This document shows, one piece after another, positions 15,699 to 23,981 of a stretch of DNA of 29,924 nt (position 1 is the stretch's first letter; every line of letters begins with the position of its first letter). The stretch is taken from NCBI GenBank assembly GCA_022573605.1, contig JACZTQ010000004.1, positions 1-29,924 of the forward strand, given 5' to 3'. The position numbers and the translations under genes are program-made. This DNA comes from Pseudomonadota bacterium. GTDB taxonomy: Bacteria; Pseudomonadota; Alphaproteobacteria; Rhodobacterales; Rhodobacteraceae. The notes beneath the pieces were generated by a model. That model had not been told where the DNA came from. It saw nothing but the letters and a program-made list of their open reading frames with translations, and did not search any database.

Positions 15699-16328
15699 AT
15701 GTTTTTCTCCCGCCTTCGAGCGCTGGCCGGCATCGCCGCCTTGCTCCTGACCGCCGGCTTCCTGCATTACAGCCTGCCGTCGCGCGACGTGGTGCGCATC
15801 GTCGGCACCGACGTGGTGCGCCAGGATGTCGAGCGCCGCGACGCCGAGGGCAACCGGGTGACCGTGACCCGCGATGTCCGGTTCATCTACGCCAAATCTC
15901 CCGGCGGTGGCGACCGGGTCTATCGCAACGAGGACACCGGCTGGGGCTGGCCGCCCTATTTCAAGTTCGACACCGCCGATCTGGCCGCCCAGGCGACCGA
16001 TCGGGTCTCGACCGCCGGGGCGCCGGACTGGGTTGTGATGCGCCATTACGGCTGGCGCATCCCGGTCTTGTCGATGTTCCCCAATGCGCTGTCGATCCGG
16101 TCCGCCTCGGGGCCGGACGACAACCCGTGGCCTTGGTTCAATATCATCTTCGTCACCCTGCTGGTGCTGAGCGTGCTGATCGTCCGGCGGGTGCTGATCC
16201 TGCTGTTCCGGCGCCATGTCGACCCGGTGATCGAGGAGATCGACCGTGAATTCGACCAGCGCGCCGGCGCCGTCGCCGGGCGTTACCGCCAGGCGCGGCG
16301 CTGGGTCCGGCAGCGCTTCGGGGTGTAG
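15699..16328 (+). CDS. DUF1523 family membrane protein
   Basis: 209 residues, ATG 15699. The N-terminal membrane anchor (about 8-26) is followed by an extracytoplasmic domain with the conserved DUF1523 strings RDVVRIVGTDV, VYRNEDTGWGWPPYFKFD, RHYGWRIPVLSMFPNA, then a second membrane segment (about 148-170) and a basic cytoplasmic tail. The family is known mainly from alphaproteobacteria and has no assigned function. The gene ends 10 bases from the convergent SLT lipoprotein gene. Confidence 0.85.
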   Translation: MFFSRLRALAGIAALLLTAGFLHYSLPSRDVVRIVGTDVVRQDVERRDAEGNRVTVTRDVRFIYAKSPGGGDRVYRNEDTGWGWPPYFKFDTADLAAQATDRVSTAGAPDWVVMRHYGWRIPVLSMFPNALSIRSASGPDDNPWPWFNIIFVTLLVLSVLIVRRVLILLFRRHVDPVIEEIDREFDQRAGAVAGRYRQARRWVRQRFGV

Positions 16329-16338
16329 CTCTGATCGT

Positions 16339-16947
16339 TCACGAACAGCGGTGGAACTGGCCGCGATAGCGCACCGCCCGGTCGGCCACCTGGGTCGCCG
16401 TCTGTTTCAGCCAGCCCTTGTTCCGCCAGCCACCCCGCCGGAAGCCGGCATGGCCCTCGTGGTAGGCCAGGTAGTGGCTGAAGGCGTCATGCATGCGGAT
16501 GCCGTTCGAGACCATTGTCTTGGCCATGTACCAGCCGACGAAATCGGCCGCATCGTTGAAATCGTCGCGGTCGGCGCCACGGTTGCCGGTCTCGCGCCGA
16601 TACCAGTCCCAGGTGCTGTCGATCGCCTGGGCGTAGCCGTAGGCCGACGAGGCGCGGCCCCACGGGATGATGCCCAGCGCGTAGGTCTTGCGCGGCCGGG
16701 CCTCGGCCCTGAAGTTCGATTCCTTCCAGATGATCGCCATCTGGACCTCGACCGGGGCGCCCCAGCGGATCGCCGAGTCGACAACCGCTTCACGCCAGGC
16801 CGGGCGTTCGGCGAAAATGGTGCAGATGTCGTCCTGGACGCTGGGCGGGCCTGACGGCGACGACGAGCACGAGCCAACCGCCAGCGCCACCAGGATGGCG
16901 CCCGTCAAAGGCCTGACGTTGAAGATCCACTGCTCGATTTTTATCAT
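16339..16947 (-). CDS. Lipoprotein lytic transglycosylase-like protein (SLT domain)
   Basis: 202 residues from ATG 16947. The N-terminal hydrophobic segment ends in a lipobox-like VGSC (candidate lipidated Cys27). The SLT fold is indicated by IIWKESNF with the catalytic Glu76, then ALGIIPWGRASSAYGYAQ, and later DAFSHYLAYHEGHAGF, matching the ES, GxxQ and AYNxG-like motifs. It would cleave the MurNAc-GlcNAc bond of peptidoglycan at the inner face of the outer membrane. It is a single gene, divergent from hspQ; its ribosome site is weak. The lipoprotein call is less certain than the SLT domain. Confidence 0.8.
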   Translation of the reverse strand: MIKIEQWIFNVRPLTGAILVALAVGSCSSSPSGPPSVQDDICTIFAERPAWREAVVDSAIRWGAPVEVQMAIIWKESNFRAEARPRKTYALGIIPWGRASSAYGYAQAIDSTWDWYRRETGNRGADRDDFNDAADFVGWYMAKTMVSNGIRMHDAFSHYLAYHEGHAGFRRGGWRNKGWLKQTATQVADRAVRYRGQFHRCS

Positions 16948-17115
16948 TACCAGCAGGATAGCAGAAAAACTTCCAGTACGGGAACAGGTTTTTTGCCGCC
17001 GCGCCGGCGCCGGCGGCCGCGCCGGGGAAATTCACTATGCGCCGCGATATGGACAGTGTGCTAAGATCACGATACTAGGCTCCGCGTCCAGCCTTCGGAA
17101 AAGGGAATCGCAATC

Positions 17116-17445
17116 GTGCTTCGTGCGCAGGCGAAATTCAGGATCGGTCAGATCGTCAAGCATCGCATTCACCCCTTCCGGGGGGTGATCTTCGATGTCG
17201 ATCCGACCTTCGCCAACACCGAGGAGTGGTGGCAGTCGATCCCGGAGGAACTGCGGCCACGCCGGGAGCAGCCGTTCTATCACCTGTTCGCCGAGAACGA
17301 GACCAGCTACTACGTCGCCTATGTCTCGGAGCAGAACCTGCTGCCCGATATCTCGGGCGAGCCGGTGGAGCATCCGGACGTGCCCGACTACTTCTCGGAG
17401 CTCGACGGCGACCACTACACGGTTCCGCCCGACCAGCACCACTGA
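17116..17445 (+). CDS. hspQ: Heat shock protein HspQ
   Basis: 109 residues from a GTG start at 17116. It matches the HspQ (YccV) family over most of its length: FRIGQIVKHRIHPFRGVIFDVDP, EEWWQSIPEELRP, PFYHLFAENETSYYVAYVSEQNLLPD. In Escherichia coli HspQ binds DNA and tunes Lon protease specificity under heat stress. The last codons lie in a tandem 12-base repeat, giving a short histidine-ended tail not typical of the family core. Transcribed alone. Confidence 0.9.
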   Translation: MLRAQAKFRIGQIVKHRIHPFRGVIFDVDPTFANTEEWWQSIPEELRPRREQPFYHLFAENETSYYVAYVSEQNLLPDISGEPVEHPDVPDYFSELDGDHYTVPPDQHH

Positions 17446-17468
17446 CGGCACCACTGACGGCACCACTG
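17437..17468 (+). repeat. Short tandem repeat across the hspQ stop
   Basis: CACCACTGACGG occurs twice in tandem (17437-17448, 17449-17460), followed by a partial third copy (CACCACTG). The hspQ stop codon lies within the first unit, so slippage would not change the protein. Confidence 0.8.
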
Positions 17469-17543
17469 GGCGCGGGCGCCGCCGGCGCCGTCATTCCTGC
17501 CTCGATACCGCGGCGCGACGCCGTCCTTGCGCGGCCCGGCTAA

Positions 17544-17593
17544 CGGTCCGGCGCCGCGGTGCGGGGTGGGGGGAATCGCGCGGCGCCGGACCG
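17544..17593. repeat. 15-bp perfect inverted repeat downstream of hspQ
   Basis: CGGTCCGGCGCCGCG (17544-17558) and its exact complement (17579-17593) flank a 20-base G-rich loop. It could end the hspQ transcript, but no U-run follows. Confidence 0.55.
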
Positions 17594-17617
17594 CCCGCGG
17601 GAGAGGTCAACCTGAAG

Positions 17618-17636
17618 CTGTATCAAGACGATACAG
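17618..17636 (+). promoter_or_regulatory. Operator-like dyad CTGTATC-N5-GATACAG
   Basis: A perfect 7-5-7 dyad about 95 bases upstream of the DUF2794 gene. Size and symmetry are those of sites bound by homodimeric repressors such as the TetR class; no such regulator is in the window. Confidence 0.5.
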
Positions 17637-17696
17637 TGAGCGAAAAATGGCGATGCGGTGAAAAAATGCCAGCCGCGGCGGGCTTGCATTAGAGGC

Positions 17697-17712
17697 TTGC
17701 AATCATTGCGAA
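17697..17712 (+). promoter_or_regulatory. Candidate Fur-family box
   Basis: TTGCAAT-C-ATTGCGAA is an almost perfect 7-1-7 dyad (one mismatch in the arms), the arrangement used by Fur-family regulators. It lies 20 bases before the DUF2794 start. The octamer GGCTTGCA is also repeated directly (17681 and 17694 region). Confidence 0.4.
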
Positions 17713-17732
17713 TCAAATGGCATCCTCGGGGC

Positions 17733-18077
17733 ATGAGCTTCGAGCGGATCTTCACCAGCCTCGGCGTCGCCCGCCCCGCCGATCTGATGTTCAACCGGCG
17801 CGAGCTCTCGATGATCCTCAATGTCTATGGCCGCATGGTCGCCGCCGGCGAGTGGCGCGACTATGCCATCGACCACCGGCACGACCGGGCGGTGTTCTCG
17901 ATTTTCCGGGGCTCGGCGGAATATCCACTCTACCGGGTCGAGAAGGCGCGCGGCGACGGCAAGCAGCCGGGCTATTCGGTCGTCGGCATGGACGGGCGCA
18001 TCCTGCAACGCGGCCGCGACCTGCGCCAGGTGCTCCGGGTGCTGGAGCGCAAGCTGATCCGGCTGGTGGTGGATTGA
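17733..18077 (+). CDS. DUF2794 domain protein
   Basis: 114 residues from ATG 17733, the start that leaves the conserved region near the N-terminus; an in-frame ATG at 17658 would translate through the operator-like sequences and is rejected. The family pattern is clear: MFNRRELSMILNVYGRMVAAGEWRDYAIDH, RAVFSIFRG, PLYRVEK, YSVVGMDGRILQRGRDLRQVLRVLERKL. DUF2794 is an alphaproteobacterial family without known function; proteins are small, soluble and probably cytoplasmic. Two dyad sites upstream suggest regulated expression. Confidence 0.85.
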   Translation: MSFERIFTSLGVARPADLMFNRRELSMILNVYGRMVAAGEWRDYAIDHRHDRAVFSIFRGSAEYPLYRVEKARGDGKQPGYSVVGMDGRILQRGRDLRQVLRVLERKLIRLVVD

Positions 18078-18081
18078 GAAT

Positions 18082-18101
18082 GGTGGACAATCATGTCCAC
18101 C
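18082..18101 (+). terminator. Hairpin after the DUF2794 gene
   Basis: GGTGGACA-ATCA-TGTCCACC, a perfect 8-bp stem with tetraloop, begins 5 bases after the stop. No U-run, so termination strength is uncertain. Confidence 0.45.
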
Positions 18102-18115
18102 GTTGAGATAGAGCA

Positions 18116-18252
18116 AATTCCACCCAGGCAGAACCACGTCATGCTCGTGCTTGACACGGGCATCCAGGTCTTGAGCGGTTGATGAAGAGGCTGGATTGCC
18201 GGGTCAAGCCCGGCAATGACGACGTGGATGGCGGCTCTGCCTGAGTGGAACT
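18116..18252. repeat. Composite palindromic repeat (REP/MITE-like) between DUF2794 and rnr
   Basis: Outer arms (18116-18135 and 18233-18252) are inverted with 17 of 20 positions matching (core CCAGGCAGAACC / GGCTCTGCCTG). Inside lie two further palindromes: ATGCTCGTG...CACGGGCAT (about 18140-18163) and ATTGCCGGGTCAAGCCCGGCAAT (about 18196-18217). The inner strings resemble dispersed palindromic units found between genes in alphaproteobacteria. No ORF is present. The element ends 4 bases before the rnr stop. Confidence 0.6.
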
Positions 18253-18256
18253 TGAC

Positions 18257-20512
18257 CTAGCGCCGCCGCCGCTCCCTGCGGGCGGTCTTGGCGCGGGCGA
18301 TGCGGGCGCGGCCGAGCTTGCGCTTCGGGGTGCCCTGGCTGCGCTGGCGCCAGCTTGGCGCACGGCGCTTCTCGCCCTCCAGCGACAACAACTCCAGGAT
18401 CAGGCCGCCGGTAACCGGGGCGGCCTCGACCAGCCGCACGGTGACCCGCTGGCCGAGGCCGAGCACCAGGCCGGTCTCCTCGCCGCGCAGGGTCTGGCTG
18501 GCGGCGTCGTGGCGGAAATACTCGCGCCCCAGCGTCGAGACCGGGATCAGCCCGTCGGCGCCGGTCTGGTCGAGCTTCACGAACAGCCCGAAGCGGGCGA
18601 CGCCGGCAATGCGCCCGCCGAACTCGGCCCCCGCCCGCTCGGCCAGATAGGCCGCCAGGTAGCGGTCCACGGTGTCGCGTTCGGCCTCCATCGAGCGCCG
18701 CTCGGTCATCGAGACATGCTCGGCGGTCTCGCCCAGGCGGTCGGCCTCGTCCGGCGTCTGGCCGCCCTCGCCGAGCCCCAGCGCGGCGATCAGCGCCCGG
18801 TGGACCACGAGGTCGGCGTAGCGCCGGATCGGCGAGGTGAAATGGGCGTAGCGGCGCAGATGCAGGCCGAAATGGGCGAAATTCTCGGGGGCGTAATAGG
18901 CCCGGGTCTGCGCCCGCAGGACCGAGAGGTTGACCATCTCGGCGCTGTCCGTCCCGCGCGCCTTGTGCAGCAGGTCGTTGAGGTGGCGGGTGGTCAGCAC
19001 CTGGCCCTTGGCCAGGGTCAGCCCGACCGAGCCGACGATCTCGCGCAGCGCCTCGAGCTTTTCCGGGTTCGGCTCCTCGTGGACCCGGTAGAGCAGGGGG
19101 CGGCGGCGGCCCTCCAGGGTCTCGGCGGCGGCGACATTGGCGAGGATCATGAACTCCTCGATCAATCGGTGGGCGTCGAGTCGCTCGCGGATGCGGACCG
19201 CGGTGACAGTGCCGTCGGCATCGAGTTCGATCTTGCGCTCGGGCAGGTCGAGGTCGAGCGGCTGGCGCCGCTCGCGCGCCGCCGCCACCGCCCGGTAGGC
19301 GTTGAACAGCGGGCGGATCACGGGGTCGAGAAGCGGCCTGGTGGTCTCGTCCGGCGCGCCGTCCTCGGCCGCCTGGACCTGCTGGTAGGAGAGCGAGGCG
19401 GCGGAGCGCATCAGCCCGCGGCTGAAGCGGTGGCCGATCTTGTCGCCGGCGGCGTTCAGCACCAGGCGCAGCGCCAGGCAAGGCCGGTCGGCGCCCTCGT
19501 GCAGCGAACAGAGATCGGCCGACAGCGCTTCGGGCAGCATCGGCGCCACCCGGTCGGGGAAATAGGTCGAGTTGCCGCGCTTGCGCGCCTCGCGGTCCAG
19601 CTCGGTGCCCGGGCGCACATACCAGGCGACATCGGCGATGGCGACCCAGACCACCCAGCCGCCGGGGTTCGCGGCGTCGTCGTCCGGAAAGGCCGCAACC
19701 GCGTCGTCGTGGTCGCGGGCATCCGCCGGGTCGATGGTGACCAGGGGCAGATCGCGCAGATCCTCGCCATGGCCGGACGGGACGGGTTTTGCCGCCCCGG
19801 CCTCGTCCAGCACCGGCTGGGGGAACGCATAGGCGATGCCGTGCTCGTGGATCGCGATCAGCGAGACCTGGCGCGGCGCGCTCGCGTCGCCGAGGCGGGC
19901 GACGATGCGGCCCTGGCGCAGGGTCATCCGGGGCCCGGCCACCGCTTCGGCCTCGACCAGTTCGCCGTCGCGGGCGTTGGCGGTTGCGCTGGCGGCGACC
20001 AGCCAGTCCTTGCCGGCCTTCTTGTCGACCGGCGCCACCCGGCCGCCCTGCGCGCCGGCCCGGAATATGCCCAGCATCCGGCGCGTCCCGGCGCCGAGGC
20101 GCTTGATCAGCCGGGCCTCGTAGCTCGGCCCGTTCTCGCCCTCGACCGGATGCAGCTTGGCCAGGAAGCGGTCGCCCGCGCCGAGTGCGGGATCGCCCTT
20201 GCGCGGCAGGTAGAGGATGGACGGCGGTTCGTGTTCTTCCTCCCAGCCGGCCGGGCGGGCGAAGATGTCGCCGTCGCGATCCGGCTCGCCGGCGACCAGC
20301 ACGCCGACCGGCGGCAGGCGCCCGGCGGGGCCGGGCCGGCGCCGACGGCGGCTGACATGGCCCTCGTCCTCGAGCTCGCGCAGGATGCGTTTCAACTCGA
20401 CCCGGTCGCCGCCCTTGATGCCGAAAGCGCGCGCAATCTCGCGCTTGCCCGTGCTCTTCGGGTTGTCGCGGATCCAGTCGAGAATCTCGTCCCTGGTGGG
20501 GAAATGCCTCAT
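18257..20512 (-). CDS. rnr: Ribonuclease R
   Basis: 751 residues from ATG 20512; the longer frame upstream of this start is non-homologous. Order: an N-terminal winged-helix (FPTRDEILDWIRDNPKSTGKREIARAFGI), cold-shock-like segments, the RNB catalytic domain with TIDPADARDHDDAV (the metal-binding aspartates) and later AYFPDRV-like STYFPDRVAPMLPE, a C-terminal S1 domain (VARFGLFVKLDQTGADGLIPVSTL), and a basic tail rich in Arg/Lys. It degrades structured RNA 3' to 5' and takes part in rRNA and mRNA decay. It is slightly shorter than the E. coli protein, as is usual in this class. It lies 46 bases after the esterase gene, with a weak ribosome site. Confidence 0.92.
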   Translation of the reverse strand: MRHFPTRDEILDWIRDNPKSTGKREIARAFGIKGGDRVELKRILRELEDEGHVSRRRRRPGPAGRLPPVGVLVAGEPDRDGDIFARPAGWEEEHEPPSILYLPRKGDPALGAGDRFLAKLHPVEGENGPSYEARLIKRLGAGTRRMLGIFRAGAQGGRVAPVDKKAGKDWLVAASATANARDGELVEAEAVAGPRMTLRQGRIVARLGDASAPRQVSLIAIHEHGIAYAFPQPVLDEAGAAKPVPSGHGEDLRDLPLVTIDPADARDHDDAVAAFPDDDAANPGGWVVWVAIADVAWYVRPGTELDREARKRGNSTYFPDRVAPMLPEALSADLCSLHEGADRPCLALRLVLNAAGDKIGHRFSRGLMRSAASLSYQQVQAAEDGAPDETTRPLLDPVIRPLFNAYRAVAAARERRQPLDLDLPERKIELDADGTVTAVRIRERLDAHRLIEEFMILANVAAAETLEGRRRPLLYRVHEEPNPEKLEALREIVGSVGLTLAKGQVLTTRHLNDLLHKARGTDSAEMVNLSVLRAQTRAYYAPENFAHFGLHLRRYAHFTSPIRRYADLVVHRALIAALGLGEGGQTPDEADRLGETAEHVSMTERRSMEAERDTVDRYLAAYLAERAGAEFGGRIAGVARFGLFVKLDQTGADGLIPVSTLGREYFRHDAASQTLRGEETGLVLGLGQRVTVRLVEAAPVTGGLILELLSLEGEKRRAPSWRQRSQGTPKRKLGRARIARAKTARRERRRR

Positions 20513-20558
20513 GGGCCCGGCTTTAGCATGGGCCCGGCCCGTGGTCATGCGCGAAAAT

Positions 20559-21449
20559 TCAGCGCCGCAACAGATCGGTGAAGAACGACTCGATCTCGAA
20601 CGTGGCGGAGATGTCCAGGCTGGTGCGCCCGAGCAGTTTCCGCACCCAGCGGTGGTTCTTGTTGCCGGGCCAGGTATGGCCGCCGCCATCGATGATATAC
20701 TGGAACAGCGGTTGGGCGCAGCCGCGATAGGCGTGCAGCCGGACCCGGGTGCCGTCGCCCGGGAAATGATCGGTGATGGCGATCTCCTCCCAGGCGCCGC
20801 AGCGGTTGCGCAAGGCGTAGCGCGCCAGGGTTTCGCCGGCTGACAGCACGCTGCCCCGGTCCGCTTTCGAGGGCAGGGTAATAGGGCCACCGGCGAACGG
20901 TATCAGCGGGTCGTCGGCGCTCTGGATGAACAACAGCGGCACCGGCGGGCCATCGGGGCACTCCATGCCGACGGGCTGGTTCATGATCACCACCGCAGCG
21001 CCCGCGACCAGTTCCGGCGCCTGGCAGATCACCCGGAGCGTCATCGCGCCGCCATTCGAGACGCCGGTGAAGAACACCCGGGCGGGGTCGATCAGGCCCT
21101 CGGCGGCCAGCCGGTCGAGGATCGCGCGCAGAAAGCCCAGGTCGTCGGCCCGGTGCAGGGGTTTGCCGTCGGCGCCGGTCCGGCCGTCGTTCCATTCGCG
21201 GTTGATCCCCTCGGGATAGATCTCGACCCAGCCGCGCTCGTGCAGCGCGAACCGGGTGAGCCGGCGCATCTGGTTCGGGTTCGAGCCGGCGCCATGCAGC
21301 ACCACGATGGCCGGGGCGGGGCGGGGTCCCGCGGGGTACTCGACATAGAAACGCCGGGTCTCGCCGTCGTGCACGATCTCGATCTTGCCCGCCGCCGCCG
21401 CGGGCAAGGCGAGAGACATCAGCAACAAGGCCGCGAGGAGCAAACGCAT
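20559..21449 (-). CDS. Secreted esterase (PHB depolymerase/feruloyl esterase family)
   Basis: 296 residues from ATG 21449. A signal peptide is evident (MRLLLAALLLMSLALPAAAA). The alpha/beta-hydrolase has IVVLHGAGSNPNQM (oxyanion region), the nucleophile motif GVSNGG with Ser131, an acid region QSADDPLIPF, and GGGHTWPG with the catalytic His; these match the LpqC/CE1 group of PHB depolymerases and feruloyl esterases. It probably hydrolyses an ester-linked polymer or aromatic ester outside the cytoplasm. It sits between topA and rnr, which are usually closer to each other, and lies 51 bases after topA, so may be read from its transcript. Confidence 0.85.
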   Translation of the reverse strand: MRLLLAALLLMSLALPAAAAGKIEIVHDGETRRFYVEYPAGPRPAPAIVVLHGAGSNPNQMRRLTRFALHERGWVEIYPEGINREWNDGRTGADGKPLHRADDLGFLRAILDRLAAEGLIDPARVFFTGVSNGGAMTLRVICQAPELVAGAAVVIMNQPVGMECPDGPPVPLLFIQSADDPLIPFAGGPITLPSKADRGSVLSAGETLARYALRNRCGAWEEIAITDHFPGDGTRVRLHAYRGCAQPLFQYIIDGGGHTWPGNKNHRWVRKLLGRTSLDISATFEIESFFTDLLRR

Positions 21450-21500
21450 CCGAATTTCCCTTGTCTGCCCTTTCGATACCAGATCGCACGCCGGTTCCGG

Positions 21501-23981
21501 CTATTTTTTCTTCTTCTTCGCCTTGCGCTTCGCTTCCACCAGGTCCAGCGCCGCCTCCAGGGTCAGGGCGTCCTTGTCGGTGCCCTTGGGCAGGGTGGCG
21601 TTGATCCTGTCCCATTTGACGTATGGGCCGTAGCGCCCGTCCATCAGGTTGACGGCACCCCCCTCCGGGTGCTCGCCCAAGGCGCGCAGCGGCTTTTGCG
21701 CCGCGCCGCGCCCGGGCCCGCGCCGCGCCTTCTGGGCGATCAGTTCGACCGCGCGGTTCATGCCCACGCTCAGCACATCGTCGCCCGCGGTCAGGCTGGC
21801 GAAGGTCCGGCCATGCTTCACGTAGGGGCCGTAACGGCCGATGCCGGCCTCGAGCGGCTCACCGTCGTCGGGGTGCGGACCGATCAGGCGCGGCAGCGAC
21901 AGCAGGGCCACCGCGCGCTCGAGATCGAGCTCCATGCCCTTCGGAATCGACGAGCGTTGCGGTTTTTCGGTCGCGCCCGCGACCTGCTCGCCAAGCTGGA
22001 TATAGGGCCCGAAGCGGCCGTTGCGCAGGGTCACCGGCTGGCCCTCGTGCTGGCCCAGCAGCCGGCCTTCGCCGTTGTCGCCCCTGGCCACGCCGCCGAG
22101 CGGGCGGGTGTAGCGGCATTCGGGATAGGCCGAGCAGCCGATGAAGGCGCCGCCCGAGCGCGCCGTCTTCAGCGCCAGCCGCCCGGCGCCGCAGGTCGGG
22201 CAGAGGCGCGGGTCGCCGCCGTCGCCGGGGTCCGGGAACAGATGCGGCGCCAGCACCTCGTCGATCTTCTCCAGCACCTCGCCGATACGCAGCTCGGCGG
22301 TGTCGGCGACGGCGGCGGAGAAGTCCTTCCAGAACCGGCCGAGCACGCTCTTCCACTCGATCCGGCCGCCGGAGATGTCGTCCAGTTCCTGCTCCAGCTT
22401 GGCGGTGAAGTCGTAGGAGACATAGCGTTTGAAGTAGGTCTCCAGGAAGGCCGTCACCAGCCGGCCCTTGTCCTCCGGATGCAGGCGGTTCTTCTCCTTG
22501 CGGACATATTCGCGGTCCTGGATCGTGGTGATGATCGAGGCGTAGGTCGAGGGCCGGCCGATGCCGAGCTCCTCGAGCCGCTTGACCAGCGTCGCCTCGG
22601 TGTAGCGCGGCGGCGGCTGGGTGAAATGCTGCTCCGGCGTGACCGCCTTCCGGTCCAGCGCCGCGCCCTCGGGGATCGCCGGCAGGCGGCGCTCCTCGTC
22701 GTCGGCAACGCTGTCGTCGCGGCCTTCCTCGTAGACCCGCAGGAAGCCGTCGAAGGTGACCACCTGGCCGGTCGCGCGCAGGCCCACGGTGGCGCCGGCA
22801 TCGCCGATCTCGACCGTGGTGCGCTGGAACCGGGCCGTCGCCATCTGGCTCGCCAGGGCGCGCTTCCAGACCAGTTCGTAGAGCCGGGCCTGGTCCGATT
22901 CCAGCGACAGATCGCCGGGCGCCGCCGGCATCCGGGTCGGGCGGATGCATTCATGGGCTTCCTGGGCGTTCTTGGCCTTGGTCTTGTAGATGCGCGGGCT
23001 GGAGGGCAGGTAGCGCTCGCCATAGCGGGTGCGGATCGCGTCGCGCGCCGCCTGCACCCCCTCGGGCGCCATGTCGATCCCGTCGGTGCGCATGTAGGTG
23101 ATGTGCCCGGCCTCGTAGAGCCGCTGGGCCGTGCGCATGGTCCGCACCGCCCCGAAGCCGAACTTGCGCGAGGCTTCCTGTTGCAGGGTCGAGGTCATGA
23201 ACGGCGGGTAGGGGTTGCGGCTGGCCGGCTTGGCCTCGACCGCGAGGACGCTCAGCGCCACCGCCTCGATGGCGGCGACCGCGGCCTCGGCTGTTGTCTG
23301 ATCGGCGAGGTCGAAGCGGTCCAGCCTGGCGCCATCGAGCGCGGTCAGCCGGGCCTCGAAGCTGTCCCCCGCCGGGGTCGTCAGGATCGCCTTGACCGAC
23401 CAGTATTCGCGGGTGCGGAAGGCTTCGATCTCCATCTCGCGCTCGACCACCAGGCGCAGCGTTACCGATTGCACCCGCCCGGCCGAGCGGGCGCCCGGCA
23501 ATTTGCGCCACAGCACCGGCGACAGGGTGAAGCCGACCAGATAGTCCAGCGCCCGGCGCGCCAGATAGGCCTCGACCAGTTCCATGTCGATGTCGCGCGG
23601 ATGCGCCATCGCCTCGGTGACGGCGCGCCGCGTGACGGCGTTGAAAACGACCCGCCGGACCTCGGTGCTCGGCTTCACCGCGCGCCGCTTGCGCAGCGCC
23701 TCGAGCAGGTGCCACGAGATCGCCTCGCCCTCGCGGTCCGGGTCGGTGGCGAGGATCAGTTGGTCGTCGTGCTTCAGCGCCTCGGCGATGGCGCTGATGT
23801 GTTTTCTGGATTTCGGATCGACCTCCCAGGTCATTTCGAACCCGTTGGCGGGATCGACCGAGCCGTCCTTGGCGGGCAGGTCGCGGACATGACCGAAGGA
23901 GGCCAGCACCGTGTAGCCCTGCCCCAGATAGCCGTTGATGGTCTTGGCCTTGGCCGGGGATTCGACGACGACAACGGCCAT
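21501..23981 (-). CDS. topA: DNA topoisomerase I
   Basis: 826 residues; ATG 23981 is chosen because it gives the conserved N-terminus MAVVVVESPAKAKTI, while the in-frame start at 24026 adds 15 unrelated residues and would lie upstream of the predicted transcript start. The TOPRIM domain has Glu7 and ATDPDREGE (78-86). The active-site tyrosine is about Tyr296 in GHITYMRTDG. A C4 zinc-ribbon (CPTCGAG...CSAYPEC) follows near residue 590, then repeated GRYGPYVK-type C-terminal domains and a Lys-rich tail. The enzyme relaxes negative supercoils in the cytoplasm. A promoter-like sequence lies just upstream. Confidence 0.95.
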   Translation of the reverse strand: MAVVVVESPAKAKTINGYLGQGYTVLASFGHVRDLPAKDGSVDPANGFEMTWEVDPKSRKHISAIAEALKHDDQLILATDPDREGEAISWHLLEALRKRRAVKPSTEVRRVVFNAVTRRAVTEAMAHPRDIDMELVEAYLARRALDYLVGFTLSPVLWRKLPGARSAGRVQSVTLRLVVEREMEIEAFRTREYWSVKAILTTPAGDSFEARLTALDGARLDRFDLADQTTAEAAVAAIEAVALSVLAVEAKPASRNPYPPFMTSTLQQEASRKFGFGAVRTMRTAQRLYEAGHITYMRTDGIDMAPEGVQAARDAIRTRYGERYLPSSPRIYKTKAKNAQEAHECIRPTRMPAAPGDLSLESDQARLYELVWKRALASQMATARFQRTTVEIGDAGATVGLRATGQVVTFDGFLRVYEEGRDDSVADDEERRLPAIPEGAALDRKAVTPEQHFTQPPPRYTEATLVKRLEELGIGRPSTYASIITTIQDREYVRKEKNRLHPEDKGRLVTAFLETYFKRYVSYDFTAKLEQELDDISGGRIEWKSVLGRFWKDFSAAVADTAELRIGEVLEKIDEVLAPHLFPDPGDGGDPRLCPTCGAGRLALKTARSGGAFIGCSAYPECRYTRPLGGVARGDNGEGRLLGQHEGQPVTLRNGRFGPYIQLGEQVAGATEKPQRSSIPKGMELDLERAVALLSLPRLIGPHPDDGEPLEAGIGRYGPYVKHGRTFASLTAGDDVLSVGMNRAVELIAQKARRGPGRGAAQKPLRALGEHPEGGAVNLMDGRYGPYVKWDRINATLPKGTDKDALTLEAALDLVEAKRKAKKKKK

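Noticed and set aside
16996..17026. GC palindromes between the SLT gene and hspQ
   Set aside because: Simple GCC/GGC alternation; no clear symmetry beyond composition.
17437..17468. Tandem 12-base units as a CRISPR-like array
   Set aside because: Units are directly adjacent with no spacers and only about 2.7 copies.
18245..20581. Long plus-strand open frame opposite rnr
   Set aside because: Shadow of rnr; low-complexity composition and no recognisable motif or ribosome site.
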